DNA of 64,000 nucleotides, taken from contig CAVQUF010000004.1 in assembly GCA_963716865.1 (NCBI GenBank), positions 186,001 through 250,000 of the forward strand, read 5' to 3'. The notes under the pieces are model-generated. The model saw only the letters and a program-made list of their open reading frames with translations. It was not told where the DNA came from and did no database searches. The stretch comes from AC-32 sp963716865 (GTDB taxonomy: Bacteria > Actinomycetota > Thermoleophilia > Gaiellales > Gaiellaceae). Shown one piece after another: positions 31,854-39,486 of this stretch (positions within the stretch are counted from its first letter, which is position 1; every line of letters starts with the position of its first letter). A program made the position numbers and the translations under genes.

Positions 31854-33905
31854 CTACCCGTGAATCGAGACGAGGAGCGGGATGATCAGGATCGCGACGA
31901 TGTTGGTGATCTTGATCATCGGGTTGATCGCAGGCCCGGCAGTGTCCTTGTAGGGATCGCCGACCGTGTCGCCCGTGACCGCGGCCGCGTGCGCCTCCGA
32001 GCCCTTCCCGCCGTAGGCACCGTCCTCGATCAGCTTCTTCGCGTTGTCCCACGCGCCGCCGCCGGAGGTCATCGCGATCGCCAGGAAGAGCCCCGTGACG
32101 ATCGTCCCGATCAGCAACCCGCCGAGCATCCGGGCGCTGATGAGCCCGACGACGATCGGGAAGACGATCGGGATCAGCGCCGGAACCATCATGCTCTTGA
32201 TCGCCGAGCCGGTGACGATGTCGATCGCGCGCCCGTACTCGGGCCGGGCCGTGCCCTCCATGATCCCGGGAATCTCGGCGAACTGACGCCGCACCTCCTG
32301 TACGACCTGGCCGCCGACGCGACCGACGGCCTCCATCGCGAGCGACGCGAACAGGAACGGCATCAGGCCCCCGATGAACAACCCGGCGATCACCCAGGCG
32401 TTCTGGAGGTCGAAGTAGCCGGGGGTCGTCGCCTGACCGAGCCCCTGGTCGCCGAGCCCCGTGTAGTACGAGTCGAACAGGACGAGAGCGGCGAGCGCGG
32501 CTGAACCGATCGCGTAGCCTTTCGTCACCGCCTTGGTCGTGTTCCCGACGGCGTCGAGCGGATCGGTGATCGCGCGGACGGACTCGTCCAGGTCGGCCAT
32601 CTCCGCGATGCCACCGGCGTTGTCCGTCACCGGCCCGTAGGCGTCGAGCGCCACGATGAGGCCCGTCATCGAGAGCTGCGCCATCACCGCCACGCCGATG
32701 CCGAACAACCCTGCGAAGTGGTGCGCGACGAGGATCCCGGCTGCGAGCACGACCACGGGCAGGGCCGTGGCCTGCATCCCGACGGCGAGCCCTTCGATGA
32801 TGTTGGTCGCGTGGCCCGTGCGCGACGCGCTGGAGATCGACTTCACCGGAGGCCAGCGCGTGCCGGTGTAGTACTCCGTGATCGCGACGAGCAGAAAGGT
32901 CACCACCAGGCCGACGAGCGCGGAGACGTACAGGTCCGTGAAGCTGAACCCGCCGGAGTCGAACGCCATCGTCACCGGGATGAAGCCGATCGCCGACAGG
33001 ACCGTCGCCACGAGCACGGCCTTGTAGAGCGCGTTCATGATCGACCCCCTCTTCCCCACGCGCGCGAAGAACGTGCCGACCACCGAGGCCAGGATCGAGA
33101 TGCCCCCGATCGCGAGCGGGTAGAGCCAGAGGTGGCCGGTGGGGAAGCGCTTCGCGATCAGCATCACGGCGACCGCGGTCACGGCGTAGGTCTCGAACAG
33201 GTCGGCCGCCATGCCGGCGCAGTCGCCGACGTTGTCGCCGACGTTGTCCGCGATCACGGCCGGGTTGCGCGGATCGTCCTCCGGGATCCCGGCCTCGATC
33301 TTGCCGACGAGGTCCGCGCCGACATCCGCTGCCTTCGTGTAGATGCCGCCGCCGAGGCGGGCGAAGACCGAGATCAGCGAGCCGCCGAAGGCGAGCCCTA
33401 CGAGATCGTTGATCGCCGAGCCGCTGCTGTGGTTGAGCCAGATCGTCAGCACCCCGTAGTAGCCGGCGACACCGAGCAGGCCGAGCCCGACGACGAGCAG
33501 GCCGGTGACCGATCCCGCGCGGAACGCGACGTTCAGCGCGGGCTTGAGCCCGTGCCTGGCGGCCTCGGCGGTGCGGACGTTCGAGCGCACGGCGACGTTC
33601 ATGCCGATGAAGCCCGCGGCGGCCGAGAGCACGGCGCCGATCAGGAAGCCGATCGCGGTCCACCAGCCGAGCTTGTTGTAGAAGCCGAGCAGCAGGAAGG
33701 GCACGATCGCGACCAGCGCGATCGTCGTGTACTGGCGCCGCAGGTACGCGGCGGCCCCCTCCTGGATGGCCTGCGCGATCTCCTGCATGCGCTCGTTCCC
33801 GGCGGGCTGCCGAAGCAGCCAGACCGTCAGGCCGATGCCGTAGGCGATCGCGATTCCCGAGCAGACGAGAGCGAAGAGAACGGCGTGGTCGCTGAAGAAG
33901 TCGAT
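31854..33905 (-). CDS. hppA: Membrane-bound H+-translocating pyrophosphatase, K+-independent type
   Basis: About 683 residues and 16 or so membrane helices. Hallmarks: KAADVGADLVGK (catalytic substrate loop), DNVGDNVGDCAGMAADLFE, and GNTTKAVTKGYAIGSAAL. In the last, Lys at the position that is Ala in K+-dependent enzymes marks the K+-independent H+-pumping class. It hydrolyses pyrophosphate and pumps protons across the membrane. The first ATG (33788) lies after the first membrane helix. In frame upstream are 39 codons encoding that helix (HAVLFALVCSGIAIAYGIG), preceded by AAGGAG 8 bases before an ATC codon at 33905-33903, while an in-frame TAA closes the frame just beyond. ATC is therefore the likely start. 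Confidence 0.93.
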   Translation of the reverse strand: MDFFSDHAVLFALVCSGIAIAYGIGLTVWLLRQPAGNERMQEIAQAIQEGAAAYLRRQYTTIALVAIVPFLLLGFYNKLGWWTAIGFLIGAVLSAAAGFIGMNVAVRSNVRTAEAARHGLKPALNVAFRAGSVTGLLVVGLGLLGVAGYYGVLTIWLNHSSGSAINDLVGLAFGGSLISVFARLGGGIYTKAADVGADLVGKIEAGIPEDDPRNPAVIADNVGDNVGDCAGMAADLFETYAVTAVAVMLIAKRFPTGHLWLYPLAIGGISILASVVGTFFARVGKRGSIMNALYKAVLVATVLSAIGFIPVTMAFDSGGFSFTDLYVSALVGLVVTFLLVAITEYYTGTRWPPVKSISSASRTGHATNIIEGLAVGMQATALPVVVLAAGILVAHHFAGLFGIGVAVMAQLSMTGLIVALDAYGPVTDNAGGIAEMADLDESVRAITDPLDAVGNTTKAVTKGYAIGSAALAALVLFDSYYTGLGDQGLGQATTPGYFDLQNAWVIAGLFIGGLMPFLFASLAMEAVGRVGGQVVQEVRRQFAEIPGIMEGTARPEYGRAIDIVTGSAIKSMMVPALIPIVFPIVVGLISARMLGGLLIGTIVTGLFLAIAMTSGGGAWDNAKKLIEDGAYGGKGSEAHAAAVTGDTVGDPYKDTAGPAINPMIKITNIVAILIIPLLVSIHG

Positions 33906-33974
33906 CGGAAGCGCTCCTTACGCACTCAGCGCCGAGACACCCCGGCGCCGCGGTTTTCTATCACACGAGTTAGG

Positions 33975-34030
33975 ACGGCCGCGCTGGCAAAGCCAGCACG
34001 ACCTCTTGGTCGGCGTCGCAAGCGACCGCC
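33975..34030. repeat. Palindromic repeat family 2, copy near mtnP
   Basis: It has two hairpins: GCTGGC-AAA-GCCAGC (33983-33997) and GTCGC-AA-GCGAC (34015-34026), separated by ACGACCTCTTGGTCG. It matches, in reverse orientation, the tandem copies at 56344-56473. It sits right after the mtnP stop on the minus strand and may help end that transcript. Confidence 0.65.
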
Positions 34031-34822
34031 TTAGAGCCGTGCTCCCCGGAGAGCCGTCGCGCAGAGATGCTCGGCGGGCTGCGGCGGGATCTTCGGGACA
34101 ACCGCGAACAGCAGCTCGCGCAGGCGCTCGTTGTTCTCCGTGAAGACGGTGACCACCTGCTCGTGCGAGACGGGCTCGGTCCCCTCGACGCCCACGTCGT
34201 GGTCGGTGACCATCGAGATGTTCGCGTAGCAGAGCTCGAGCTCGCGACAGAGGTAGCCCTCGGGATACGCCGTCATGTTGATCACGTCCCAGCCGGCGTC
34301 CTGGAACCAGCGCGACTCGGCGCGCGTCGAGAAGCGCGGGCCCTGGATCGTGACCACGGTGCCGCCGTCGCGGACCGGGATCTCGAGCTCCCGGGCCGTC
34401 TGGACCAGCAGCGCGCGCAGGTCGGGGCAGTACGGGTCGGCCGCGGAGACGTGTGTCGTCTCGGAGCCGTCGTAGAACGTGTCCGCGCGGCCGCTCGTGC
34501 GGTCGACGAACTGGTCGCAGACGACGAACTCGCCGAGCTGCAGCTCCGCCTTGAGCGCGCCCGAGGCGTTCGGCCCGATGATCCGGCGCACGCCGAGCTC
34601 CTTCATCGCCCAGACGTTCGCGCGGTAGGGGATCGCGTGCGGCGGCAGCTCGTGCCGGCGCCCGTGGCGCGGGAGAAACGCGACCCGCTTCCCCTCGATC
34701 TCGCCGATCACGAGCGGCGCCGACGGCTTCCCGTAGGGCGTGTCGAGCTCGACCTCCTCGACGTCCTGGAGGAACGAGTAGAAGCCGGAGCCCCCGAAGA
34801 TCCCGATCTCGGCGTCCACCAT
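34031..34822 (-). CDS. mtnP: S-methyl-5'-thioadenosine phosphorylase
   Basis: A 263-residue protein of the PNP/MTAP (type II) family. GIFGGSGFY at the N-terminus and FLPRHGRRH form the phosphate/ribose region, GPNASGAL follows, and INMTAYPE with TDHDVG forms the base and methylthioribose pocket. It cleaves methylthioadenosine to adenine and methylthioribose-1-phosphate in methionine salvage. ATG 34822 is preceded by TAATCT at 9 bases. The MTA assignment over inosine is likely but rests on family pattern. Confidence 0.9.
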   Translation of the reverse strand: MVDAEIGIFGGSGFYSFLQDVEEVELDTPYGKPSAPLVIGEIEGKRVAFLPRHGRRHELPPHAIPYRANVWAMKELGVRRIIGPNASGALKAELQLGEFVVCDQFVDRTSGRADTFYDGSETTHVSAADPYCPDLRALLVQTARELEIPVRDGGTVVTIQGPRFSTRAESRWFQDAGWDVINMTAYPEGYLCRELELCYANISMVTDHDVGVEGTEPVSHEQVVTVFTENNERLRELLFAVVPKIPPQPAEHLCATALRGARL

Positions 34823-34868
34823 GCGGCGGCGAGATTAAACGGTTCTGCCGGCGAGCGCCTCTGGTCGA

Positions 34869-36842
34869 CTAGCGGGTGCGGCCGCGGCCGACTACAAGGG
34901 TGACCTTGGCGCCGTTCTTCAGCTGCTTGCCGGCCGCCGGCTTCTCGCGAAGCACGCGGCCTTTCTTCCTCTTCGCCGACTTCGCATAGGAGAGCTTGCC
35001 GACCTGGCAATGGCGCGCCTTGATCCTCGCCTTCGCGACGCGGAGCTTCTTGCCGACCACGCTTGGCACCACGCACCTGGGCGGGGTGAAGGCCGGCCCC
35101 GCCGACGCACAGCCGCCGAGCGCCCTGCAGGCGTTCAGGCGGCCGCCGGTGCCGAGCTTCCCTCGGAGCCCGGGGATCTTGTCGACCCCGTTGAGGATCG
35201 CGGCTTTCACCTGCGCGACGGTGTCCGACGGGTGCGCGGCCCACACGAGCGCCGCGACCCCGGTGACGTGCGGCGCCGCCATCGAGGTGCCGCTCAGGCT
35301 CTCGTAGCCGTTCGGCGCCGGCGAGAGGCACCGGACGGCGACGTCGTCGACGTTCGCCCCCGGGGCGTTGTTGACGGAGTTCGAGACCAGCCTGAACTCC
35401 GGGTAGAAGGAGGGAACGCCGTCGTAGCGGGACAGATCCTCGACGACGGTGAAGTAGCTTCCGTTCGAGTTCCCCCACCAGTCACCGCTGAGCGGGGTGA
35501 AGTTGACGCCGTCGGTCGAGCCGTACGCGCCGATGCCGTCGAACTGGGCGATGTTGATGCTCAGGGCGTACTGGAGCCCACACCCGTCGCGACCCGAGAG
35601 GTCGACCGACGAGGCGCCGGTCCGGAAGAGGCGCGTGTCCGTGTCCGCCGCGTAGTTGCCGGCAGGCGAGTCGGTGGCGCTGTGGGTGCCGCTGTTGTGC
35701 GAGGCGGTGGTCTGGGCCCAGGCGCTTCCGGCGCCGACGACCTGCGTCGACCACCCGGCCAGCCCCGACCCTTCGAAGCCGTCGCTCCAGGCGGCTGTGT
35801 AGAGCGGGTATGTGCTCGGAATCCCGGAGCCCGGCGCGGCGAGATCGACGCTGTTCGCGCCGTAGTTCGAGAAGGACGCCAGGCTGTCGTTCGGGTTGCT
35901 CGCGGCGACGCAGATCACGTTCGGCAGGCTGTCCGGCCGCGCGCCGTAGCTGCAGGGGTAGGTCGGCGTCGAGTCGTTGCTGTCGCCGAGCCCGTCGCTT
36001 CCACCGTTTCCCGCTGCGAACACGAAGAGCGTGTTCGCACAGCCTGCGATCGCGTCCCGCATGGCCGAGCTGTACGAGCCTCCGCCCAGGCTCGCGTTGA
36101 CGACCTTCGCCCCGTGCGCACAGGCGTAGCTGAACGCGGACGCGATGTTCGCGCTGGTGCCGGAGCCGGCCGCGTCGAGAGCGCGGAGCGCCATCAGCGA
36201 GACGTTCCAGCTCGCGCCGGTGACGCCGACGCCGTTGTTCCCCCGCGCCCCGATCGTCCCGGCGACATGAGTCCCGTGGCCGTTCGCGTCCGAGGGATCG
36301 GTGTCGCCCCCGACCCAGTCGTACCCGGGGACGACGTTCGCGGCGAGATCCTCGTGGTGCGCGGCGATCCCGGTGTCGACGATCGCCACCTTGACGCTCG
36401 CGCTTCCGGTCGTGATGTCCCAGGCCTGGGGCGCGCTGATCCTCGGCCAGTCCCACTGCGACGCGTACCGCGGGTCGTTCGGTGCGGCCAGCGCGTGGTA
36501 GACGTAGTTCGGCTCGGCGTAGGCGACCTGGGGGTCGGCCTCGAAGGAGGCGACCGCCTCCGGAACCGACTGGCCGGGCGCTGTCTGGACGAGCCAGGTC
36601 CCGGGTAGCCGCAGCGAGCGGATCGTGCGCGCGTTCTCCCCCTGTACGACCTCGCGCCGGGCCGCCGTGTCGAGCCACGGCCGGAAGCCGACCAGCACCT
36701 CGCCCTGCGCCCACTCGCTCCCCCGCTCGGTGACGCGCCGGCCGCTGGTCGCACCTGCGCCTGCTCCGGCCGAAACGAGCGTCGCGAGTACCGCCAGAAC
36801 CGGCACAGCGACGAACGCGCGAGCTCCCCAGCCCCCCTGCAA
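34869..36842 (-). CDS. Secreted S8 subtilisin-family protease with inserted domain and PASTA-like tail
   Basis: A 657-residue protein. A signal peptide (1-31) precedes an I9-type prodomain (about 45-115). The catalytic triad is VAIVDTGIAAHH (Asp), NGHGTHVAGT (His) and LSGTSMAAPHV (Ser), with the oxyanion Asn in VFAAGNGGSD. Between Asn and Ser a domain of about 150 residues is inserted (WSDGFEGSGLAGW to DVAVRC), which looks like a beta-sandwich of the MAM or immune-inhibitor type. The C-terminal 65 residues read as one PASTA-like domain (PSVVGKKLRVAKARIK, LREKPAAGKQLKNGAKVTLVV). It starts at TTG 36842 behind AGGGAG and a good sigma-70-type promoter. Confidence 0.9.
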   Translation of the reverse strand: MQGGWGARAFVAVPVLAVLATLVSAGAGAGATSGRRVTERGSEWAQGEVLVGFRPWLDTAARREVVQGENARTIRSLRLPGTWLVQTAPGQSVPEAVASFEADPQVAYAEPNYVYHALAAPNDPRYASQWDWPRISAPQAWDITTGSASVKVAIVDTGIAAHHEDLAANVVPGYDWVGGDTDPSDANGHGTHVAGTIGARGNNGVGVTGASWNVSLMALRALDAAGSGTSANIASAFSYACAHGAKVVNASLGGGSYSSAMRDAIAGCANTLFVFAAGNGGSDGLGDSNDSTPTYPCSYGARPDSLPNVICVAASNPNDSLASFSNYGANSVDLAAPGSGIPSTYPLYTAAWSDGFEGSGLAGWSTQVVGAGSAWAQTTASHNSGTHSATDSPAGNYAADTDTRLFRTGASSVDLSGRDGCGLQYALSINIAQFDGIGAYGSTDGVNFTPLSGDWWGNSNGSYFTVVEDLSRYDGVPSFYPEFRLVSNSVNNAPGANVDDVAVRCLSPAPNGYESLSGTSMAAPHVTGVAALVWAAHPSDTVAQVKAAILNGVDKIPGLRGKLGTGGRLNACRALGGCASAGPAFTPPRCVVPSVVGKKLRVAKARIKARHCQVGKLSYAKSAKRKKGRVLREKPAAGKQLKNGAKVTLVVGRGRTR

Positions 36843-36877
36843 TCCGCTCTCCCTCTTGCCTAGACGCCTTCTCTCGT

Positions 36878-36906
36878 CTTATACGCCGACCGCGTCGGGC
36901 TTTCAA
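36878..36906 (-). promoter_or_regulatory. Sigma-70-type promoter of the subtilase gene
   Basis: On the minus strand TTGAAA (36906-36901) and TATAAG (36883-36878) are separated by exactly 17 bases, about 35 bases before the TTG start at 36842. The -35 box overlaps the stop of the upstream DUF1844 gene. Confidence 0.7.
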
Positions 36907-37193
36907 GCGTCCGGTTGCTCGACGGCGCCCGCGTAGGCGAGCTGCAGGTTCGAGAGCACCTGCCTGAAGCTGACGAGCGCCTCGTCCGGGACCGAGCCTT
37001 CGAGAACCGGAACGAGGGCCTTGAGCGCCTCGATCGCGAGGCGCGCCTGGTCGAGATCCTTCGCCTCTCCGCTGAGGCGGTGGTAGCCGAGCGAGGAGAC
37101 GGTGTAGAGCGTGTTGAGCAGGAGATCCGAGACCTCGAGCTTCGCCAGCTCGGCCTGGAGCTCCTCGACGAACTTCTGCTCGTCCTCAGCCAC
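36903..37193 (-). CDS. DUF1844 family protein
   Basis: A 96-residue helical protein with the family pattern LLLNTLYTVSSLGYHRL, DLDQARLAIEALKALVPVLEG and LSNLQLAYAG (segments). Function unknown; in actinobacteria it is widespread and often near translation genes. GTG 37193 overlaps the end of the GCS2 ligase gene by 8 bases, so it is translated with it. Confidence 0.85.
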   Translation of the reverse strand: MAEDEQKFVEELQAELAKLEVSDLLLNTLYTVSSLGYHRLSGEAKDLDQARLAIEALKALVPVLEGSVPDEALVSFRQVLSNLQLAYAGAVEQPDA

Positions 37194-38343
37194 CGACCGT
37201 TGCCTTCGAGCCGACCTGCTCCGCGTAGATCTCCTCGAGCGTCGCGCCGGCATCGTGGCGGGCGATCTGCCGCTCGGCCGCGTTCGCGCCGGCGATCGTG
37301 AGATAGGACGCGGCGCCGATCTCCTCCGCGACCGGCTGGACCCATTCGATCAGACGCTCGAGGTGGGCCCGCGCCGGACGCACCTCGCCGGTCGCGAGGT
37401 CGATCAGCTCCCCGGAGAGTCCGTAGCGGATCGCGCGCCAGAGGTTCTCCTCGACCAGCCGGTGCGGGAAGTCGGGAAGCGGCTCCCCCTCGTCGAGCGC
37501 CCGCGCTATCCGGACTGCGAGCGCGTAGCACAGCGCGGCGAGCGAGCGCGCGTCGGCCAGGTCGGGCTGCGCGTCGCAGATCCTGATCTCCACCGTCGGG
37601 AAGGCGAGATGCGGACGGACACTCCACCAGAGCTGCGTGTGCTCGTCGATCGAGCCCGTGTCGTAGAGGAAGCGGACGTAGGCCTCGAACCCGTCCCAGC
37701 CGTCGTAGGCATCGGGCACGCCGCAGCGCGGGAACATGCGCGTGAAGATCTGCGTCCGCGCCGAGTGCAGGCCGGTGTTCACACCCTCGACGAAGGGGGA
37801 GCTGGCCGAGAACGCGAGCAGCTCGGGGAGGAAGTTGCGGAGCGTGTTGCAGACGGAGATCGCACGGTCAGCGCCGTTGATCGCAACGTGCACGTGCAGG
37901 CCGAAGCTGTTGTTCCGCCAGACGACGTAGCGGAGGAGCTCGTCGTTGCGGCGGTAGTGCGGCGTGTCGATGATCCGCTGCTCCTGCCAGGGGCTCCAGG
38001 GGTGCGTCCCGGTCGCGGCCAGCGCGATCCCGAGGGAGTCGGCGAGCTCGTAGAGTTGCGCCCGCCGCTCGCCGACGCGCGCGGCGAGCTCGTCGAAGTC
38101 GTCGCAGCGCCCGGTGCGGATCTCGACCTCGGAGGCGATCAGCTCGCCGACGAGATGCGACTCGAGCGGCGTGCCCGACGCGGCCGCCTGCAGCTCCTCG
38201 AAGCGGTTCGTCAGCGACAGCGTCGCCGGGTCGAGGACCGCGAACTCCTCCTCGACGGCGACGGTGAAGTCGGTGGCCGCCTCGTACTGCTCTCGTGCGA
38301 GGCGGATCTGCTCCTCGGGGGTAAGGCTCTGGGAATCACCCAC
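37186..38343 (-). CDS. Carboxylate-amine ligase, GCS2 family (YbdK-like glutamate-cysteine ligase)
   Basis: A 385-residue protein. It shows VAVEEEFAVLDPATLSL (ATP/Mg site), ASEVEIRTGRCDDF, ATGTHPWSPW, FGLHVHVAINGADRAI and FPTVEIRICDAQPD, all in the order of GCS2 enzymes. Members ligate glutamate with an amine such as cysteine; YbdK itself is weak, so glutathione-type or other small ligation is uncertain. GTG 38343 has TAATGT 9 bases upstream. A DUF1844 protein follows with an 8-base overlap. Confidence 0.88.
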   Translation of the reverse strand: MGDSQSLTPEEQIRLAREQYEAATDFTVAVEEEFAVLDPATLSLTNRFEELQAAASGTPLESHLVGELIASEVEIRTGRCDDFDELAARVGERRAQLYELADSLGIALAATGTHPWSPWQEQRIIDTPHYRRNDELLRYVVWRNNSFGLHVHVAINGADRAISVCNTLRNFLPELLAFSASSPFVEGVNTGLHSARTQIFTRMFPRCGVPDAYDGWDGFEAYVRFLYDTGSIDEHTQLWWSVRPHLAFPTVEIRICDAQPDLADARSLAALCYALAVRIARALDEGEPLPDFPHRLVEENLWRAIRYGLSGELIDLATGEVRPARAHLERLIEWVQPVAEEIGAASYLTIAGANAAERQIARHDAGATLEEIYAEQVGSKATVGG

Positions 38344-38403
38344 GGCCGGACTACATTAGTTGAAGCGTTGCGGCAGCTTCCCGGCCGGGCTCTTCGGGCT
38401 CCC

Positions 38404-38491
38404 ACGTCCCTTTTGGACACGGCCCGGGGTCTGTCCCCCCGGCATGTCCCTTTCGGACACGGCCCGGGGACTGTCCCCCGGACATGTCCCT
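38404..38491. repeat. Palindromic repeat family 1, tandem copy C
   Basis: A 40-base unit occurs twice in tandem (38404-38443, 38444-38483) plus a partial third. Each unit contains TTTYGGACACGGCCCGGGG and TGTCCCCC, the reverse complement of the family core GGGGACAGTCCCC (one unit has T, the other A at the centre). It fills the space between the rex stop and the GCS2 ligase start. Confidence 0.8.
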
Positions 38492-39117
38492 CAGGTCAGG
38501 TGGAAGTAGAGCGCGTGGAGGAGGTCGACGGCCGGGTTCGACGTGTGGACGGTCACGTCGTGCGGGACGTCGAGCAGCGCCTCGGAGTAGTTGAAGATGA
38601 TCTTCACGCCCGCGCCGACGAGCTCGTCGGCCGCCTGCTGCGCGTTGTCGGCGGGCACGGCGAGGACACCGACGATGATGTTCTTCTCGCCGACCACCGC
38701 GGGGAGCGTCCGGATGTCGCTGATCGTCATCGAGCCGATCCCATCGCCCACCTTCTCGGTGTCGTCGTCGAAGACGGCCGCGATGTGGATCCCGTGCTCG
38801 GCGAAGATGGGCGAGCTCGCGATCGCGTGCCCGAGGCGCCCCGCCCCGATGAGCGCGATGTTGTGCTGCCCCTGCGTCCGGAGGATCTTCCGGATCTCGC
38901 CGAGCAGCGAGTCGATGTTGTAGCCGACCCCGCGCTTCCCGAACTTGCCGAACGTCGAGAGGTCGCGACGGATCTGCGTCGCGTTGATGTTGGTGTAGTC
39001 CGAGATCTCCTGGGAGGAGATCCTGTCCTTCCCCATCTTCTTCGACTGGGCCAGCACCTGGAGGTACCGGCTCAGCCGGGCGGCGACCCCGACCGTCACG
39101 CGTTCCGTCGTCGCCAT
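38491..39117 (-). CDS. rex: Redox-sensing transcriptional repressor Rex
   Basis: A 208-residue protein. An N-terminal winged helix (1-80; ISSQEISDYTNINATQIRRD, FGKFGKRGVGY) is followed by an NAD(H)-binding Rossmann domain with IALIGAGRLGHAI (GxGxxG) and the C-terminal domain-swap helix (LLHALYFHL). Rex senses the NADH/NAD+ ratio and represses respiratory and fermentative genes. Upstream lie TTGTG/CACAA inverted repeats likely to be its own operator. A glutaredoxin-like gene and gdhA are just upstream on the same strand. Confidence 0.95.
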   Translation of the reverse strand: MATTERVTVGVAARLSRYLQVLAQSKKMGKDRISSQEISDYTNINATQIRRDLSTFGKFGKRGVGYNIDSLLGEIRKILRTQGQHNIALIGAGRLGHAIASSPIFAEHGIHIAAVFDDDTEKVGDGIGSMTISDIRTLPAVVGEKNIIVGVLAVPADNAQQAADELVGAGVKIIFNYSEALLDVPHDVTVHTSNPAVDLLHALYFHLT

Positions 39118-39141
39118 CCCGGTCGTCCCGTGAGCAGTAGC

Positions 39142-39157
39142 TTGTGACAGAGCACAA
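39142..39157. promoter_or_regulatory. Candidate Rex operator upstream of rex
   Basis: TTGTGACAGAGCACAA is an inverted repeat with TTGTG and CACAA arms 6 bases apart, 25 bases before rex. Further half-sites TTGTGAC (39161-39167) and GTCACAA (39195-39201) follow. Rex sites usually have 8 bases between arms, so this is close to, not identical with, the consensus. Confidence 0.5.
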
Positions 39158-39207
39158 CCATTGTGACACCCGCCGTTGCTCGGTGCGTCAGACAGTCACA
39201 AGGGCGC

Positions 39208-39486
39208 CTATTTGGAGGGAGTTTGTGCGGCCGAGAGCCGGCGCCTGAACGCCTCCTCGTGGACGTGGTACGTGAAGGCCTGCTCGCCCTCGATCTCGAC
39301 GACGGGCAGGAGCTCGCGGTAGCGCGCCTCGAGCTCCGGCTCTCCGTCGATCGCCACCTCCTCGAGCTCGAAGCCGAGCTCGTCGTGGAGGGCGCGCACC
39401 TGGACGAGCGCGCGCTCGCAGAGGTGGCAGCCGATGCCGTGGTAGACGACGACCCGCGGCCGAGGCGCCGCTTGCTCTGCCGTCAT
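39208..39486 (-). CDS. Glutaredoxin-like (DUF836 type) thiol protein
   Basis: A 92-residue thioredoxin-fold protein with the redox-active CHLC motif in VVYHGIGCHLCERA (about residues 12-25) and the cis-Pro segment LLPVVEIEG. It probably reduces disulfides or mixed disulfides. ATG 39486 immediately follows the gdhA stop (TAGATG), so it is co-translated with glutamate dehydrogenase, and it precedes rex: a plausible redox-linked group. Confidence 0.8.
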   Translation of the reverse strand: MTAEQAAPRPRVVVYHGIGCHLCERALVQVRALHDELGFELEEVAIDGEPELEARYRELLPVVEIEGEQAFTYHVHEEAFRRRLSAAQTPSK

